Below the pieces are notes generated by a model. That model had not been told where the DNA came from. It saw only the letters and a list, made by a program, of their open reading frames with translations, and made no database searches. A stretch of 64,000 nt of DNA. Origin: Endomicrobium sp. (GTDB lineage Bacteria > Elusimicrobiota > Endomicrobiia > Endomicrobiales > Endomicrobiaceae). The stretch spans positions 1 through 64,000 of the forward strand of contig JAISHK010000004.1 of NCBI GenBank assembly GCA_031262585.1, written 5' to 3'. The position numbers and the translations under genes were made by a program. Shown piece after piece: positions 27,083 through 37,423 of this stretch (positions are counted from its first letter, which is position 1; every line of letters starts with the position of its first letter).

Positions 27083-28072
27083 TCATTTATATTCACTAGT
27101 AACACATCTTTTTCTTATAAAATACGCCTTATTTTTTTCAATTTTAAAAAACCAGTCAGTAGACAATTTATAAATAGACATGTCATGTAACAAAATTTTA
27201 CGCATTATCAAATTAATGTGTAAATTATACCTCTTTTGTGGTAATATATTCTTTAGAATTCTAAATCTAATCGCTTCATTATACCGCAAAAATGTTCTTA
27301 AATCAAGTAAAATTTGATTTTTTTGCATTTGCACACATTTTTTTGAAAATTTATTTGAAATTTCATTTAAATATATATTATCCATCTCTTGTATACGACT
27401 TAAATTAAATATATGTTCCATTGCCATATAATTTATTTTTTCACAAGCTGGAATAATAGACAATCTTATCTTATTGCGCGTATAAATATCTAAAAAATTG
27501 GATTTATCCGTACAAAAGGATAGTTTATGGATTTTTAAGTATTCTTCAATTAATTTTCTTTTAATACAAAGAAGTGGACGTATTAAAAAAAGATTTTTAT
27601 CTATTTTTCTCACTTGAGGTATCCCAGCAAAACTACTGCTTCCCCTTAAAAGCCACATAAATACGGTTTCTGCGTTATCATTTGCATTATGAGCAGTCGC
27701 AATTTTATTATATTTATGTTTCCTTGCTATTTTTTCAAGAATTGAATACCTTAAATTTCGTCCTGCTGTTTCAATTGAAACAGATTTATTTTCAGCATAT
27801 TCCTTAACATTAATAGTTTTCAAAATACAACACAACCCAAGTTTGCTAGTTAAATTTTTTACAATATTAGCTTCTTTTATTGATTCTTTTCTCAATTGAT
27901 GATTAAAATTCACTATTAAAATATCAATATTAATTTTTTTTGCAAGTCGCCAAAACAAATGCATCATACATATAGAATCGGCTCCACCAGATACAGCTAA
28001 AACAATTCTATCTTTTGATTTAACAAAATTATTTCGGACAATATTATCGTAAAAAATATCCCAAGCTTTCAT
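27083..28072 (-). CDS. tilS: tRNA(Ile)-lysidine synthase TilS
   Basis: Modifies C34 of the CAU-anticodon tRNA-Ile to lysidine so that it reads AUA; essential in bacteria. The N-terminal PP-loop ATPase is clear: VLAVSGGADSICMMHLFW, VNFNHQLRKES, NKIATAHNANDNAETVFMWLLRGSS and GIPQVRKI. From the ATG at 28072 the protein has 329 residues, a compact version with a short C-terminal part. I prefer this start because it places about 24 residues before the PP-loop, as usual, and has GGAAGG upstream; the track's ATG at 28111 is possible too. A consensus-like promoter lies just upstream. The hpt relic follows within about 10 bases. Confidence 0.94.
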   Translation of the reverse strand: MKAWDIFYDNIVRNNFVKSKDRIVLAVSGGADSICMMHLFWRLAKKINIDILIVNFNHQLRKESIKEANIVKNLTSKLGLCCILKTINVKEYAENKSVSIETAGRNLRYSILEKIARKHKYNKIATAHNANDNAETVFMWLLRGSSSFAGIPQVRKIDKNLFLIRPLLCIKRKLIEEYLKIHKLSFCTDKSNFLDIYTRNKIRLSIIPACEKINYMAMEHIFNLSRIQEMDNIYLNEISNKFSKKCVQMQKNQILLDLRTFLRYNEAIRFRILKNILPQKRYNLHINLIMRKILLHDMSIYKLSTDWFFKIEKNKAYFIRKRCVTSEYK

Positions 28073-28136
28073 TCTTTTAAAAACCTTCCAAAAAGTACTT
28101 ACTATTGACATTTTTTTGAAAGAAGTACAATAAAAT

Positions 28137-28165
28137 TTTTAATCAACAAACCATATACTTGTCAA
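28137..28165 (-). promoter_or_regulatory. Probable promoter of tilS
   Basis: On the minus strand a perfect -35 TTGACA (28165-28160) is followed after 17 bp by TTAAAA (28142-28137). The start of transcription would fall near 28130, a short distance upstream of tilS. The -10 is imperfect. It would drive tilS and perhaps the long operon through ftsH to glmS. Confidence 0.45.
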
Positions 28166-28179
28166 AATGAATAATTACT

Positions 28180-29160
28180 TTAAAAATTTAATATTATAAT
28201 TAAAACGCTCTCTAAACTAAACAATCTTGTAAAATATTTTATTACTTCACCTTTCTTATCTATAGATGAAAAATAAACTAATCCAAAACAAAAGCACTTA
28301 CATCCATCTTTTTTATTTTTAAAATATTCTTAAATAAAATATAGGCAAAAACCCTTTATAACACTTTAAATACCTTATAACCAGGAAGACTTTTCATATC
28401 TACTCTTTGTTTTTGCCAAAATTGAAAAAGCACAAATTTTACCATCTTTTTCTAATATTCCAAAATCAACATCTTTCATATAAGAATTGTCACAGTACAA
28501 GTATAAAATTCCTTTCAATATAATAATTTACATTCTTTATTTATGTTTATAAATATAACTTAATATTGTTTAAATTGTAAAGAATACAATATTTTAACTG
28601 ATTCTGCTTCTTTTCTAAATCTTAAAAACATTTAAATTGTTGAGACTTTTTGTCAAAAAAATTCAATAAAATTTTTACTTCTCGTCTCAAATAGAATATC
28701 TAAACTATATCATTATAAATTTACACATATTTATATTATATTTTTATAAATGCAAGTTTCATAGATTCACTATCAACAATTTTTTAAATTCTTATAAAAA
28801 CTCATTTTTATAAGAATTCTCACCTATATGACTTCATAAAATAACCAAATTGCTTTTGCGTACATAATAAATATATTCTTTTCTTCATTTATTATACAAC
28901 TTTTATCTGAATTCAAATCAATTAATGAATGCATCGCATAATCACAAGAATAAACTATATTTTTTATATTATTTTGATAAAATAAAAGTTTTCTAAAAAA
29001 TTTCTTAATATTTGTTCTAAAATAACTATAATATTAACTTCAAAACTCACTCTAAAAAATTCTGCAACATCGGTATGATTTAAAACGTTTTTAAAAAATA
29101 TATCTAAAATATCCATGAAGAATGTCTTGCTCATTTACATAACCTATTCACATCTAAAAA
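28180..29160 (-). pseudogene. Unidentified eroded coding region upstream of tilS
   Basis: No intact gene, but minus-strand segments look once-coding: DVDFGILEKDGKICAFSILA near 28430, YSCDYAMHSLIDLNSD near 28930, and a stretch near 29130 reading YVNEQDILHGY that could be from a CBS-type domain. They are separated by stops and frame changes. I cannot assign a family; the order is compatible with one or two lost genes. Confidence 0.3.
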
Positions 29161-29498
29161 AATAAAAATGCTTTCGCCTACAATAAAATATCATTTATTA
29201 AAAGCATGATTGAATATAAATATTTTTTAAAACTAAAGAACTATAAACAAAACTATAAAACCCAAAAATCGGCAATTGAAATAATAAAACTAACTAATGC
29301 ACAAAATATATTCTATACATTTTTAATTCTAAATTGTATTGCTCTTGAAATAAACAGTAAACCTACAGCGAAAATACTTAATAAAAAATAAGTAAATCTA
29401 CTGTACAACGTCAAGAATGTTAACGTTGAAAACACCATAATTATATGATAAGACTATAAATTGAACTATAACTGAAGATACTGTTTTTTTAAAAATTT
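29161..29498. other. Gene-free stretch
   Basis: A plus-strand frame of 61 codons at 29206 has a composition typical of chance AT-rich frames (many K, N, I) and no recognised motif. Nothing else was seen. Confidence 0.35.
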
Positions 29499-30440
29499 TT
29501 ACCTTATTATTAATTTTTTAGTAAAAAGCATTATTTCAAAATAACACAAAAGAATAAGAGCAATCAAAAGAGGGAAGAAATAAAATATTATTCTATAAGC
29601 AAGAAGCGCTCCTATAACGCTAGGATTATTTGCCGAATTAGGCAATAAAAGAGTAATAGAAGTTTCAAGAACTCCCATGCCTCCAGGTACTTGACTTACA
29701 ATTACTGCAAATTGTGTTATAAGAAAAACTTTAAGCAAAGCAAAATAAGAAACATAACCACCTGGCATAAGAATATAAAGAGTTAATGAGGCAATAAACC
29801 AATCTGAAGTAGCAAGTAAAATTTGGGCAAAAACTATCTTTACATTAGGAAATTTTATAGTCCATTTTAATATTTTTATAGGACGTGAATGAAAAATACT
29901 CAAAAAAATATATAAAACTAAAAGCAATATAAAGATTATACCACCTATACGCGTAGAAAAATTTAATTTAAATACACCGTCAATAGAAACAGGTGCAAAA
30001 GTAAAAATAAGGCCACCTAACACAAAAAGTCCAAGCCAAATTGTAGCCGATGAAAAAAAAAGAACTTTAGTGACGTTAGTCATTGAAATTTTATACACAG
30101 AATAGAGTCTATAGCGTATTGAACCACCAAAAAGCATAGAATAACCTGTATTATTAGCTAAAACATTACTAATAAAACACGTAAATAAAATATCTTTAGG
30201 TTTTAATAAAACATTTGAACCTACATATTTAAACGCAATAATATCATAACCACCAAGAATAAAATAATATGACAAAGTCAAAAACATAGCTAGTACAATC
30301 CTAAACTTAGGCATAGATTTTAAAGCATTTACAATATCAATATAGCTCAAATTTTTTAATTGATTGTTAAGAAGTACTAACGCCCCAACAAAAATCAAAA
30401 AACCCAGTGATAAAAGAACAAATCTCATCCACTTTTTCAT
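29499..30440 (-). CDS. YbhN-like (UPF0104 / LPG synthase TM-type) membrane protein
   Basis: Integral membrane protein of 313 residues with about seven to eight hydrophobic segments. These include FVLLSLGFLIFVGALVLLNN at the start and IIFILLLVLYIFLSIF in the middle, and the late segment FAVIVSQVPGGMGVLETSITLLLP contains the PGGxGxxE motif diagnostic of this family. Members include the membrane half of lysyl-phosphatidylglycerol synthase and YbhN-like proteins of uncertain role, proposed to move lipids. The start overlaps the stop of the ABC ATPase gene (TAATG), so the two are translationally coupled. No aminoacyl-transfer domain is attached. Substrate unknown. Confidence 0.85.
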   Translation of the reverse strand: MKKWMRFVLLSLGFLIFVGALVLLNNQLKNLSYIDIVNALKSMPKFRIVLAMFLTLSYYFILGGYDIIAFKYVGSNVLLKPKDILFTCFISNVLANNTGYSMLFGGSIRYRLYSVYKISMTNVTKVLFFSSATIWLGLFVLGGLIFTFAPVSIDGVFKLNFSTRIGGIIFILLLVLYIFLSIFHSRPIKILKWTIKFPNVKIVFAQILLATSDWFIASLTLYILMPGGYVSYFALLKVFLITQFAVIVSQVPGGMGVLETSITLLLPNSANNPSVIGALLAYRIIFYFFPLLIALILLCYFEIMLFTKKLIIR

Positions 30441-31240
30441 TATACAATATCATCTCCAACAGCATTAATATTATAGAATTCGTTAGTTTTAACCAAATTG
30501 ACTTTTACACCAAAAAGAGAAGATAGTTTTTCACTATTAAAAATTTCTTTGCTTTTTCCATCAGCATAAATCTTTCCTTCTTTTAAAAATATAAATCTAT
30601 CAATCTCTGGAATAATATCTGAAACTAAATGTGTTACAAGCACTATTTTTGTTTTAACTTTTGTAATCTTCCTCATTATACTACGAAATTTTATACTTAA
30701 AGCAATATCTAAACCATTTGAAGGCTCATCTAAAATTAAAACTTTTGGATTATTTACAAGTGCTCTTGCAATTAAAAACTTCTTTGATTCTCCATATGAC
30801 ATAGTTTCAAGCTGTCTATTTTTCAAAAAAGATATTCCTAAGAAATCAATAACATTATCAGCTTTTTGAATCATACCATTTGTAATTTTATGATTACAAA
30901 ACACTCCTATACTTGAAAAAAAACCAGACAAAACAGCTTCGAAACCAGTTATACCGTTATGAAAATCATATTCTAACTCATTTGTCACTATTCCAAGCAT
31001 ACTGCGTAAATTATATATATTCCACTTTTGGCGTCCAAATAATTTGAATACAGTGTCATCTTCGGTGTAAGAAGGATAATTTTTACCTATTATAAGTTTA
31101 ATAAAAGTAGACTTTCCAGAACCGTTGGGTCCTATTATAACAACATTATCATCTAAACCTATATTAAGATTAATGTTATCTAAAATTTTTTTATCATCAC
31201 GAATTACTGAAACTTTTTTAAATTCAATAAAATTATCCAT
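30440..31240 (-). CDS. ABC transporter ATP-binding protein, stand-alone
   Basis: ATPase subunit with Walker A IGPNGSGKSTFIKLI, a Q-loop region MLGIVTNELEYDF, signature MSYGESKKFLIARAL (a variant of LSGGQ), Walker B VLILDEPSNGLD and the switch VLVTHLVSDI. The split signature and the inserted segment resemble the ModF/YlmA-type ATPases that have no dedicated permease. I use the ATG at 31240 (266 residues), which has GGAAGG five bases upstream, instead of the track's start. A TTGACG/TACAAT promoter lies directly ahead. The only partner in the operon is the YbhN-like protein, so it is not a canonical ABC transporter set. Confidence 0.88.
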   Translation of the reverse strand: MDNFIEFKKVSVIRDDKKILDNINLNIGLDDNVVIIGPNGSGKSTFIKLIIGKNYPSYTEDDTVFKLFGRQKWNIYNLRSMLGIVTNELEYDFHNGITGFEAVLSGFFSSIGVFCNHKITNGMIQKADNVIDFLGISFLKNRQLETMSYGESKKFLIARALVNNPKVLILDEPSNGLDIALSIKFRSIMRKITKVKTKIVLVTHLVSDIIPEIDRFIFLKEGKIYADGKSKEIFNSEKLSSLFGVKVNLVKTNEFYNINAVGDDIV

Positions 31241-31251
31241 ATTTACCTTCC

Positions 31252-31279
31252 ATTGTATAAATTCCACAACATACGTCAA
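31252..31279 (-). promoter_or_regulatory. Promoter of the ABC ATPase / YbhN-like operon
   Basis: On the minus strand TTGACG and TACAAT are spaced by 16 bp. The -10 hexamer ends only 11 bases before the start codon, so the transcript would begin within the Shine-Dalgarno-like GGAAGG or just after it, leaving almost no leader. Confidence 0.5.
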
Positions 31280-31350
31280 AAACAAAATAACATTTTAATC
31301 TATATTCCCCTATTAAAATAGCATTTTTATTAGTTTGTTTACATAATCAT

Positions 31351-31382
31351 AAAAACAAAACGTAAAGATCTAAATCTCTACG
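31351..31382 (-). terminator. Rho-independent terminator
   Basis: On the minus strand a 9-bp hairpin (CGTAGAGAT, loop TTAG, ATCTTTACG with one G-T pair) is followed by TTTTGTTTTT. It would end the transcript of the small decayed gene at 31.4-31.8 kb and insulate the ABC operon downstream. It is the clearest terminator I noticed in the window. Confidence 0.65.
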
Positions 31383-31384
31383 CT

Positions 31385-31797
31385 TTATTTAAAAAAATTT
31401 ATTTATTGGACTTGTTTCTAATCCATCAGAATTTTTACTAAAATCATATCTATAGATTTACCATATTGTCACCGTTATAGTAGCAATTTTAAAGAAATAA
31501 CTTCTGTACTTTATCAATATTTGTTTATTATTCTCATTTTCACTCTAAACAAGAAACAAAAGCTATTATTTCAACAACAGTACAAACAACCAATGATATA
31601 ATTACACCTTTAAGCACTTTCTTTTAAGTCTTACCAACTCTGCTTTGGAATACAATAGTTTGCTTTCTCCATTTTATATTCAACTATTGCTCTTTCTAAA
31701 ATAAATTTTTGGAAAATAATGGTCTTATATCTGTTTCTGCACACAACGGTATAACGACTAGCCTCATACATATAATTGCTACGATAATTTTTCTCAT
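31385..31797 (-). pseudogene. Relic of a small exported protein
   Basis: On the minus strand an ATG with AGGAG 8 bases upstream begins MRKIIVAIICMRLVVIPLCA, a plausible signal peptide with a Cys near the end, followed by ETDIRPLFSKN and a stop. In later frames VLKGVIISLVVCTVVEIIAFVSC gives a second hydrophobic segment. The 66-residue ORF listed at 31631..31831 is an out-of-frame shadow. The gene retains its ribosome binding site and terminator but has lost its frame. Family not recognised. Confidence 0.45.
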
Positions 31798-32232
31798 TCT
31801 TAAAACTCCTTTTATCTTTTTCTATTCTCATGATTTATTTTTTAACAATAATAAAATTAAGGTATCAATTAGGAATTTAACATTGTATTAAACAGATAAA
31901 AAATGTTTAAATAAGTTTAGAAAAAATAAATGAAACCTCAATTATGATTTATAAACCTAATCCTTTGTAATACATAAAGTTTTATAATAATAGAAAAATT
32001 AAATATGAATTTTGTCTAAACAGTAAAACTTGCAACTAAGTGAAAACATAAATAACATTTAGACAACAAATAATATCATAAATTAAATACATTAAAATAC
32101 ATAAAAGAAGATAAAAATAATATTTATAATATTATTTTTATTATGAAAATAATAAAAATATAATAAAAGAAACTTTTTCAACTTATTTTTAAGATTTTAT
32201 ATTTAATTAAAATACTAGAATATTTTAACTAT
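31798..32232. other. Gene-free AT-rich spacer before tRNA-Leu
   Basis: No frame or hairpin that I can support. Runs of A and T make chance promoters likely everywhere. Confidence 0.35.
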
Positions 32233-32261
32233 TTTTGATATCATACGCTATCTTATATAAA
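32233..32261 (+). promoter_or_regulatory. Possible promoter of tRNA-Leu
   Basis: TTTTGA and TATAAA are separated by 17 bp, with the -10 box ending 25 bases before the tRNA. As this tRNA has no upstream gene on its strand, it needs its own promoter, and this is the best candidate. The -35 is weak. Confidence 0.4.
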
Positions 32262-32286
32262 AATTATAAAGATATTTTTTATTAAT

Positions 32287-32370
32287 GCTGAGGTGGTGGA
32301 ACGGCAGACACGCAGGTTTCAGAAATCTGTCCTCGAGAGAGTGGTATGGGTTCGAATCCCATCCTCAGCA
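32287..32370 (+). tRNA. tRNA-Leu (anticodon CAG)
   Basis: Acceptor stem GCTGAGG/CCTCAGC with discriminator A, a D arm starting TGGTGGAAC, anticodon stem CAGGT/ATCTG around TTCAGAA, a long variable arm and a T arm with GGTTCGAATCC give an 84-base class II tRNA. The anticodon CAG and discriminator A identify leucine. CCA is not encoded. It stands alone on the plus strand amid minus-strand genes. Confidence 0.95.
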
Positions 32371-32468
32371 ATTCTTTTTACATAAAACTATTCTAGTCTA
32401 ACAAATTTACTCAAATATATTTTTTTAAAATATCAATACTGTATTCTAGTTTATTAAATAATTTAAAA

Positions 32469-33647
32469 TTAGAAGAAATAATCAAATAATATTTTAAAAT
32501 TTAAATCATTTTTTTTAGAAGCTGCATGTTCATTATAAATCTTATTCTTCGATTCTTCTAAAATTGAAGAATGTATACCATATTGTAAAGTCATAGAAAC
32601 TTCAATATAAGCACACAACTTATCACATATTTTAATTAAAGTACCATCTAAAGCTTGGTACTTGTTATCATCAAATTTTGATATATTATCAACTTTCTTA
32701 ACATTATCATTTATAATAATTTTATCTGAAAATTCGTTTTCCATAAAATACTTCATTTCAGGATACCAGCTTTTAGGTATCAAAGGAAGTATTTTTTCAT
32801 AAATTTGTTTTTTTTCATAATGTTTTATTATCTCTTCAAGACCTGATATTGAACATTTTATAGGAGAAACTATATCTTTTGTAAGAATTTCCGGAAGATC
32901 ATGAAATAAAGCAAAATAAAAATTATTATATCTTCTCTTTTGACAAATATTCATTTCCAATGATAACAAATATGCAAAAATAGCTACAATAAGCATATGT
33001 CCAAGAACAGATGTCTTTGGTACCATAAATGATTGTGCCCATCTTTGCTGAAATCTAAGTTGACCACATAAGTCTAAAAATCCATAATATTTCTTATTAA
33101 ATATTAATTCTCTTACACCGAATAAATCTGAAAACGGAGAAATAGTATTTTCTATTTCAGATTTAGTTTTCTCTATACCATAAATCATAGAATTCCAAGG
33201 ATAAATTATATCAAATTCCCATTTTGTAGCTAGCATATGAGCAGCATTTAAAATTCTTTTTTCATGCGGGGCATAATCAGTATTTAGTAAGTAATCAGAA
33301 CATCTTTCTAAAAAACCGCTATTTAATTTTGATAAATCTTTTCCTAAATTCTCTATAACCCAATCGTTTAATTCCTTTGCTTTCTTGGACATTATTTCAC
33401 GAAAAACCTCTGGCTTTAAATCAGTAAGAACTATTCTTTGAAAAAATTCAAATATCCCACCTTCAATGATCTTTTCCCAATCAACAGCTACATTGTTCTC
33501 TTCATCAAATTTCGCAATAATATAAGCAATTATCATCTTATGAGCCTGTTTATCAAGTTCAAAAAAATCAAAAGGACGTATATGATCATTCCATCTTAAA
33601 ATATTTGCCGCTGAAAAAATTCTTAAAATCAAATCTCTTGTAATCAC
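32469..33647 (-). CDS. HD-domain phosphohydrolase (YfbR-type)
   Basis: Protein of 392 residues, starting with GTG after a strong AGGGGA. An N-terminal segment (about residues 1-190) beginning MITRDLILRIFSAANILRWN contains an HD-like hydrolase fold and may itself be a degenerate copy. The second part has GHMLIVAIFAYLLSLE followed by FALFHDLPEILTKDIVSPIK, the HD motif of YfbR-like 5'-nucleotidases, and a late DKLCAYIE for the final metal ligand. Such proteins hydrolyse deoxyribonucleoside monophosphates or related substrates; the exact one cannot be read from sequence. No clear operon partner. Confidence 0.75.
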   Translation of the reverse strand: MITRDLILRIFSAANILRWNDHIRPFDFFELDKQAHKMIIAYIIAKFDEENNVAVDWEKIIEGGIFEFFQRIVLTDLKPEVFREIMSKKAKELNDWVIENLGKDLSKLNSGFLERCSDYLLNTDYAPHEKRILNAAHMLATKWEFDIIYPWNSMIYGIEKTKSEIENTISPFSDLFGVRELIFNKKYYGFLDLCGQLRFQQRWAQSFMVPKTSVLGHMLIVAIFAYLLSLEMNICQKRRYNNFYFALFHDLPEILTKDIVSPIKCSISGLEEIIKHYEKKQIYEKILPLIPKSWYPEMKYFMENEFSDKIIINDNVKKVDNISKFDDNKYQALDGTLIKICDKLCAYIEVSMTLQYGIHSSILEESKNKIYNEHAASKKNDLNFKILFDYFF

Positions 33648-33719
33648 AAATTCCCCTTTACAATTTTAAATGATTTATTATTTTTAACCATTATCACACG
33701 CAATATTTGAAAATAATAT

Positions 33720-34451
33720 TTAGTCACTACTTTTTTTCTTTAAATAGTATTTTTTTTGTTTTAAAGACAATTTTTCAATTGAATACCTTAACATTGTTCT
33801 TGGCATAAAATAAGAATATTCATCTAAAAACAAAATTAATTTATTAATATTTCTTTTTCCTATTTCTCTAAGCATCCAACCCACAGCTTTGTAAATTAAA
33901 TCATGCTTATAATTCATAAACATCTCTGCAAGTATTATAGTTTCCTTAAATCTAGCCTGCTTTATAAAATATAAAGTAGAGACTATTGCTATTCTTTCTC
34001 TCCAAATGTTATTTGACTTTGCATATTTCCAAAAATCAGTTAAACAATTACTATACCAATAATGCCCAACTATCTTAGGAGCAGACAAATCAACTAAATC
34101 CCAATTATTCACATACTGAGAATTTTTCAAGTATATTTTAACAATATCAGCTTTAAATTTATCATCGATTTTATATTTTGCGATTAAAATCATCAATGCT
34201 GCGAAACGTATTTCATGAATTTTATTGCACAATAAACCACTTACTTCTTTTAAATCTATATCCATCCAGTACTTTCTAATTACGTTGCGTATTTGAGGGA
34301 CACGAACACCCAACAAAACATCACCTTCTCCATAGCCACCTTTACATATATTTAAAATTTTCGTATTCCATGCAGCAAAAGACTTATCTTCATATTTCAT
34401 AAGTTCTTTTGAGATTAAAGTGGCAAAATTCTTCTCTTCCTTTTTATACAT
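33720..34451 (-). CDS. alkD: DNA alkylation repair protein AlkD-like
   Basis: All-helical HEAT-like repeat protein (243 residues from the ATG at 34451; the track's start is a TTG). Features typical of the AlkD/AlkC family are LGVRVPQIRNVIRKYW near residue 45, HEIRFAALMIL near residue 80, NNWDLVDLSAPKIVGHYW near residue 115 with the conserved W-D pair, FWKYAKSNNIWRERIAIVST and KAVGWMLREIGKRN. AlkD-type glycosylases remove N3- and N7-alkylated purines. The gene stands between uvrA and the HD gene on the same strand with about 140 bases upstream, so it may have its own promoter. Confidence 0.88.
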   Translation of the reverse strand: MYKKEEKNFATLISKELMKYEDKSFAAWNTKILNICKGGYGEGDVLLGVRVPQIRNVIRKYWMDIDLKEVSGLLCNKIHEIRFAALMILIAKYKIDDKFKADIVKIYLKNSQYVNNWDLVDLSAPKIVGHYWYSNCLTDFWKYAKSNNIWRERIAIVSTLYFIKQARFKETIILAEMFMNYKHDLIYKAVGWMLREIGKRNINKLILFLDEYSYFMPRTMLRYSIEKLSLKQKKYYLKKKSSD

Positions 34452-34593
34452 AACATACAATATCTAGAAATTTGATTATAATCTGACATAATTTCCTATA
34501 ATTAAAACCATAAATAATATACAGAATTATAGCAAATAAGAGTATTGATACAAAATTTATTTTACCAAACACACAAGAACCAATAATCAATTC

Positions 34594-37416
34594 TTAAAAT
34601 ACAGGGTTAACTCCTTGATTTATATATTTCTTCAAATAATGTCCAGTAACAGATTTAGTATTCCCCATTATATCTTCAGGTGTTCCCTCTGCTACGAGTT
34701 TACCGCCTTTTTTTCCGCCATCAGGCCCTAAATCTATAACCCAATCAGCTGTTTTAACAACATCAAGATTATGCTCTATTACAAGAACAGTATTCCCTGC
34801 GTATGAAAGTCTTTGCAAAACCTCAAGAAGTTTACCAATATCTGCAAAATGTAAACCTGTAGTGGGTTCATCTAAAATATACATCGTTCTACCCGTAGAT
34901 CTTTTTGAAAGTTCAGTTGCAAGCTTTATTCTTTGAGCCTCTCCTCCTGAAAGCGTTGTAGCTTGTTGTCCTATTTTTATATATCCAAGACCAACATCTT
35001 CAAGTATTGATAAAATTTTTCTAAGTCCAGGGATATTTTCAAAAAACTGCACTCCTTCTTCAACTGTCATATTTAAAATATCGTCTATGGTTTTATCTTT
35101 ATACTTTATTTGTAAAGTTTCTTCATTAAATCTCTTTCCATTACAAACATCACACTTAACGTAAATATCTGGTAAAAACTGCATCTCAATTTTTAATGTT
35201 CCGTCTCCTTGACAATTTTCACATCGTCCACCTTTCACATTAAAAGAAAATCTTCCAGGCATATAACCCCTTACTTTTGATTCTGTTGTTCGGGCAAACA
35301 AATATCTTATTATTGAAAAAGCTCCTGTATAAGTTGCTGGGTTTGATCTTGGAGTTCTTCCTATGGGAGATTGATCAACAATTACAACTTTATCAATATT
35401 CTCAATTCCACTCATACTTTTAAATTTACCTGGCATATCTTTTGCTCTATACAAATGGTGTGCTAAATTTTTATATATTATTTCATAAACCAAAGTAGAT
35501 TTTCCACTACCAGAAACACCAGTAACACACGAAAAAAGTCCTAAAGGAATATTAACATTTATATTTTTTAAATTAAATTGTTGTGCACCTTCAACAGTAA
35601 GCCATTTATTTAAATGTTGTTTTCTTTTTTTAGGAACTGGTATTTCCAAAACACCTTTTAAATATTTACCAGTTAAAGAATCCTGAAATTCAACAATCTC
35701 TTCAACGGTACCTTTAAATACTACGTAGCCACCATGTATGCCAGCTCCAGGTCCTAGATCTACTACATAATCTGCAGCACGTATTGTATCTTCATCATGT
35801 TCAACAACTATTAATGTATTTCCTAAATCTCTAAGCTTCATTAAAGTTTCTAAAAGTTTACCATTATCCCTTTGATGAAGACCTATAGACGGCTCATCAA
35901 GCACATACAAAACCCCTGTGAGTCCTGATCCTATTTGTTTCGCCAAATGTATCCTTTGAGCTTCTCCTCCTGATAGCGTACCACTTTCTCTATTCAAACT
36001 TAAATACCCTAAACCAACATTATTTAAAAATCTCAATCGTGAACATATTTCTTTCAAAACTGTTTCACTTATAACTTTCTCTTTCCCGTTAAGCTTTATT
36101 TTATTAAAAAAATCATAAGCAACCTCAATAGGCATCTCTGTAATATTTGAAATTGATTTGCCATCAATCAAAACAGAAAGAGCTTCCTTTCTCAGTCTTT
36201 GTCCCTTACATGAAGGACATTTTTTTTTACTCATATACCTATTGTAAATTTCTTCTCTTACAAAATCTGATTCAGTTTCACTATATCTACGTTTAATATT
36301 GGTTATAACACCTTCAAAACCATTCCATCCATAAAGAAGAATATTTTGTTGTTTTTTTGTTAATTCTTTCCACGGAACATCCAAAGGAATTTTATTCCTT
36401 TTTGAAACTTCTGTCAGAAGCTCCATATAATATCCACTCCAACTGTTTTTCCACCTATTAGTTTTGGTTGTTATAGGTTCCGACCATGCAATGATAGCCC
36501 TCTGATTTATAGAACGATTTTTATCAGGAACTACTAAATTCTCATTAATTTCTATCTTATTTCCTAATCCAGCACATTCATGACAAGCACCAAAAGGAGA
36601 ATTAAAAGAAAATAATCTTGGTTCTATCTCTGCAATATTAATTCCACAATCTACACAAGAAAAATGTTCACTATAAGTATCTTCAGAAACAGTTTTGCCA
36701 TCTTTTATCACAACTACAACAACTAGACCTTGTGATTCTTCTAAAGCCGTTTCAATAGAACTAGCTACTCTAGAACGTAATTCCTTACTAAGCTTTATTC
36801 TATCCACTAATATATCTATATTATGCTTTTTATACCTATCTAACTTTATAACTTCATCTAACATAAAGAAATTATTATCAACTTTTACTCTAGAATATCC
36901 ATTTTTTGATAAACGAGAAAAAAGTTCTTCATAAGTTCCCATTTTCCCCAGAACTATAGGAGAAAGTATATGAACTACAGTTCCATTAGGTAATTTCATA
37001 ACTTCGTTAATTATTTGCTGAGTAGATTGAGCACATACTTTTTTTCCACATTTCGGACAAAAAGGCACGCCAATTTTAGCAAATAAAAGTCTCAAATAAT
37101 CATAAATTTCCGTAACAGTTGCTACCGTAGAACGAGGATTATGAGACGGATTCCTTTGTTCTATTGAAATTGCCGGAGATAACCCTTCAATGATATCCAC
37201 ATCAGGTTTTGCCATAAGTTCTAAGAATTGTCTTGCGTAAGTAGATAAAGATTCTACATACCTTCTCTGCCCTTCAGCATAAACGGTATCAAAAGCTAAA
37301 GACGATTTTCCAGAGCCAGAAAGTCCCGTAATAACAACGAGTTTACCTTTAGGAATATCAATGTCTATATTTTTTAAATTATGTTGTCTTGCGCCACGAA
37401 TTCTTATCACATTCAT
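34594..37416 (-). CDS. uvrA: Excinuclease ABC subunit A (UvrA)
   Basis: Damage-recognition ATPase of nucleotide excision repair, 940 residues, full length. Two ABC modules: Walker [15 protein letters not shown] near residue 30 and [14 protein letters not shown] near residue 632, with signatures [17 protein letters not shown] and [16 protein letters not shown] and Walker [12 protein letters not shown] and [11 protein letters not shown]. Zinc modules are seen at [13 protein letters not shown] and [16 protein letters not shown]. It begins 7 bases after nadB ends in the folK-panB-panC-nadB series, an unusual tail for a vitamin operon. It is retained while recN and ruvCAB in this window are dead. 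Confidence 0.98.
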   Translation of the reverse strand: MNVIRIRGARQHNLKNIDIDIPKGKLVVITGLSGSGKSSLAFDTVYAEGQRRYVESLSTYARQFLELMAKPDVDIIEGLSPAISIEQRNPSHNPRSTVATVTEIYDYLRLLFAKIGVPFCPKCGKKVCAQSTQQIINEVMKLPNGTVVHILSPIVLGKMGTYEELFSRLSKNGYSRVKVDNNFFMLDEVIKLDRYKKHNIDILVDRIKLSKELRSRVASSIETALEESQGLVVVVVIKDGKTVSEDTYSEHFSCVDCGINIAEIEPRLFSFNSPFGACHECAGLGNKIEINENLVVPDKNRSINQRAIIAWSEPITTKTNRWKNSWSGYYMELLTEVSKRNKIPLDVPWKELTKKQQNILLYGWNGFEGVITNIKRRYSETESDFVREEIYNRYMSKKKCPSCKGQRLRKEALSVLIDGKSISNITEMPIEVAYDFFNKIKLNGKEKVISETVLKEICSRLRFLNNVGLGYLSLNRESGTLSGGEAQRIHLAKQIGSGLTGVLYVLDEPSIGLHQRDNGKLLETLMKLRDLGNTLIVVEHDEDTIRAADYVVDLGPGAGIHGGYVVFKGTVEEIVEFQDSLTGKYLKGVLEIPVPKKRKQHLNKWLTVEGAQQFNLKNINVNIPLGLFSCVTGVSGSGKSTLVYEIIYKNLAHHLYRAKDMPGKFKSMSGIENIDKVVIVDQSPIGRTPRSNPATYTGAFSIIRYLFARTTESKVRGYMPGRFSFNVKGGRCENCQGDGTLKIEMQFLPDIYVKCDVCNGKRFNEETLQIKYKDKTIDDILNMTVEEGVQFFENIPGLRKILSILEDVGLGYIKIGQQATTLSGGEAQRIKLATELSKRSTGRTMYILDEPTTGLHFADIGKLLEVLQRLSYAGNTVLVIEHNLDVVKTADWVIDLGPDGGKKGGKLVAEGTPEDIMGNTKSVTGHYLKKYINQGVNPVF

Positions 37417-37423
37417 AACCCAT

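Noticed and set aside
29206-29391. 61-codon plus-strand ORF in a gene-free stretch
   Set aside because: Lys/Asn/Ile-rich chance frame, no ribosome binding site, no motif, not supported by neighbours.
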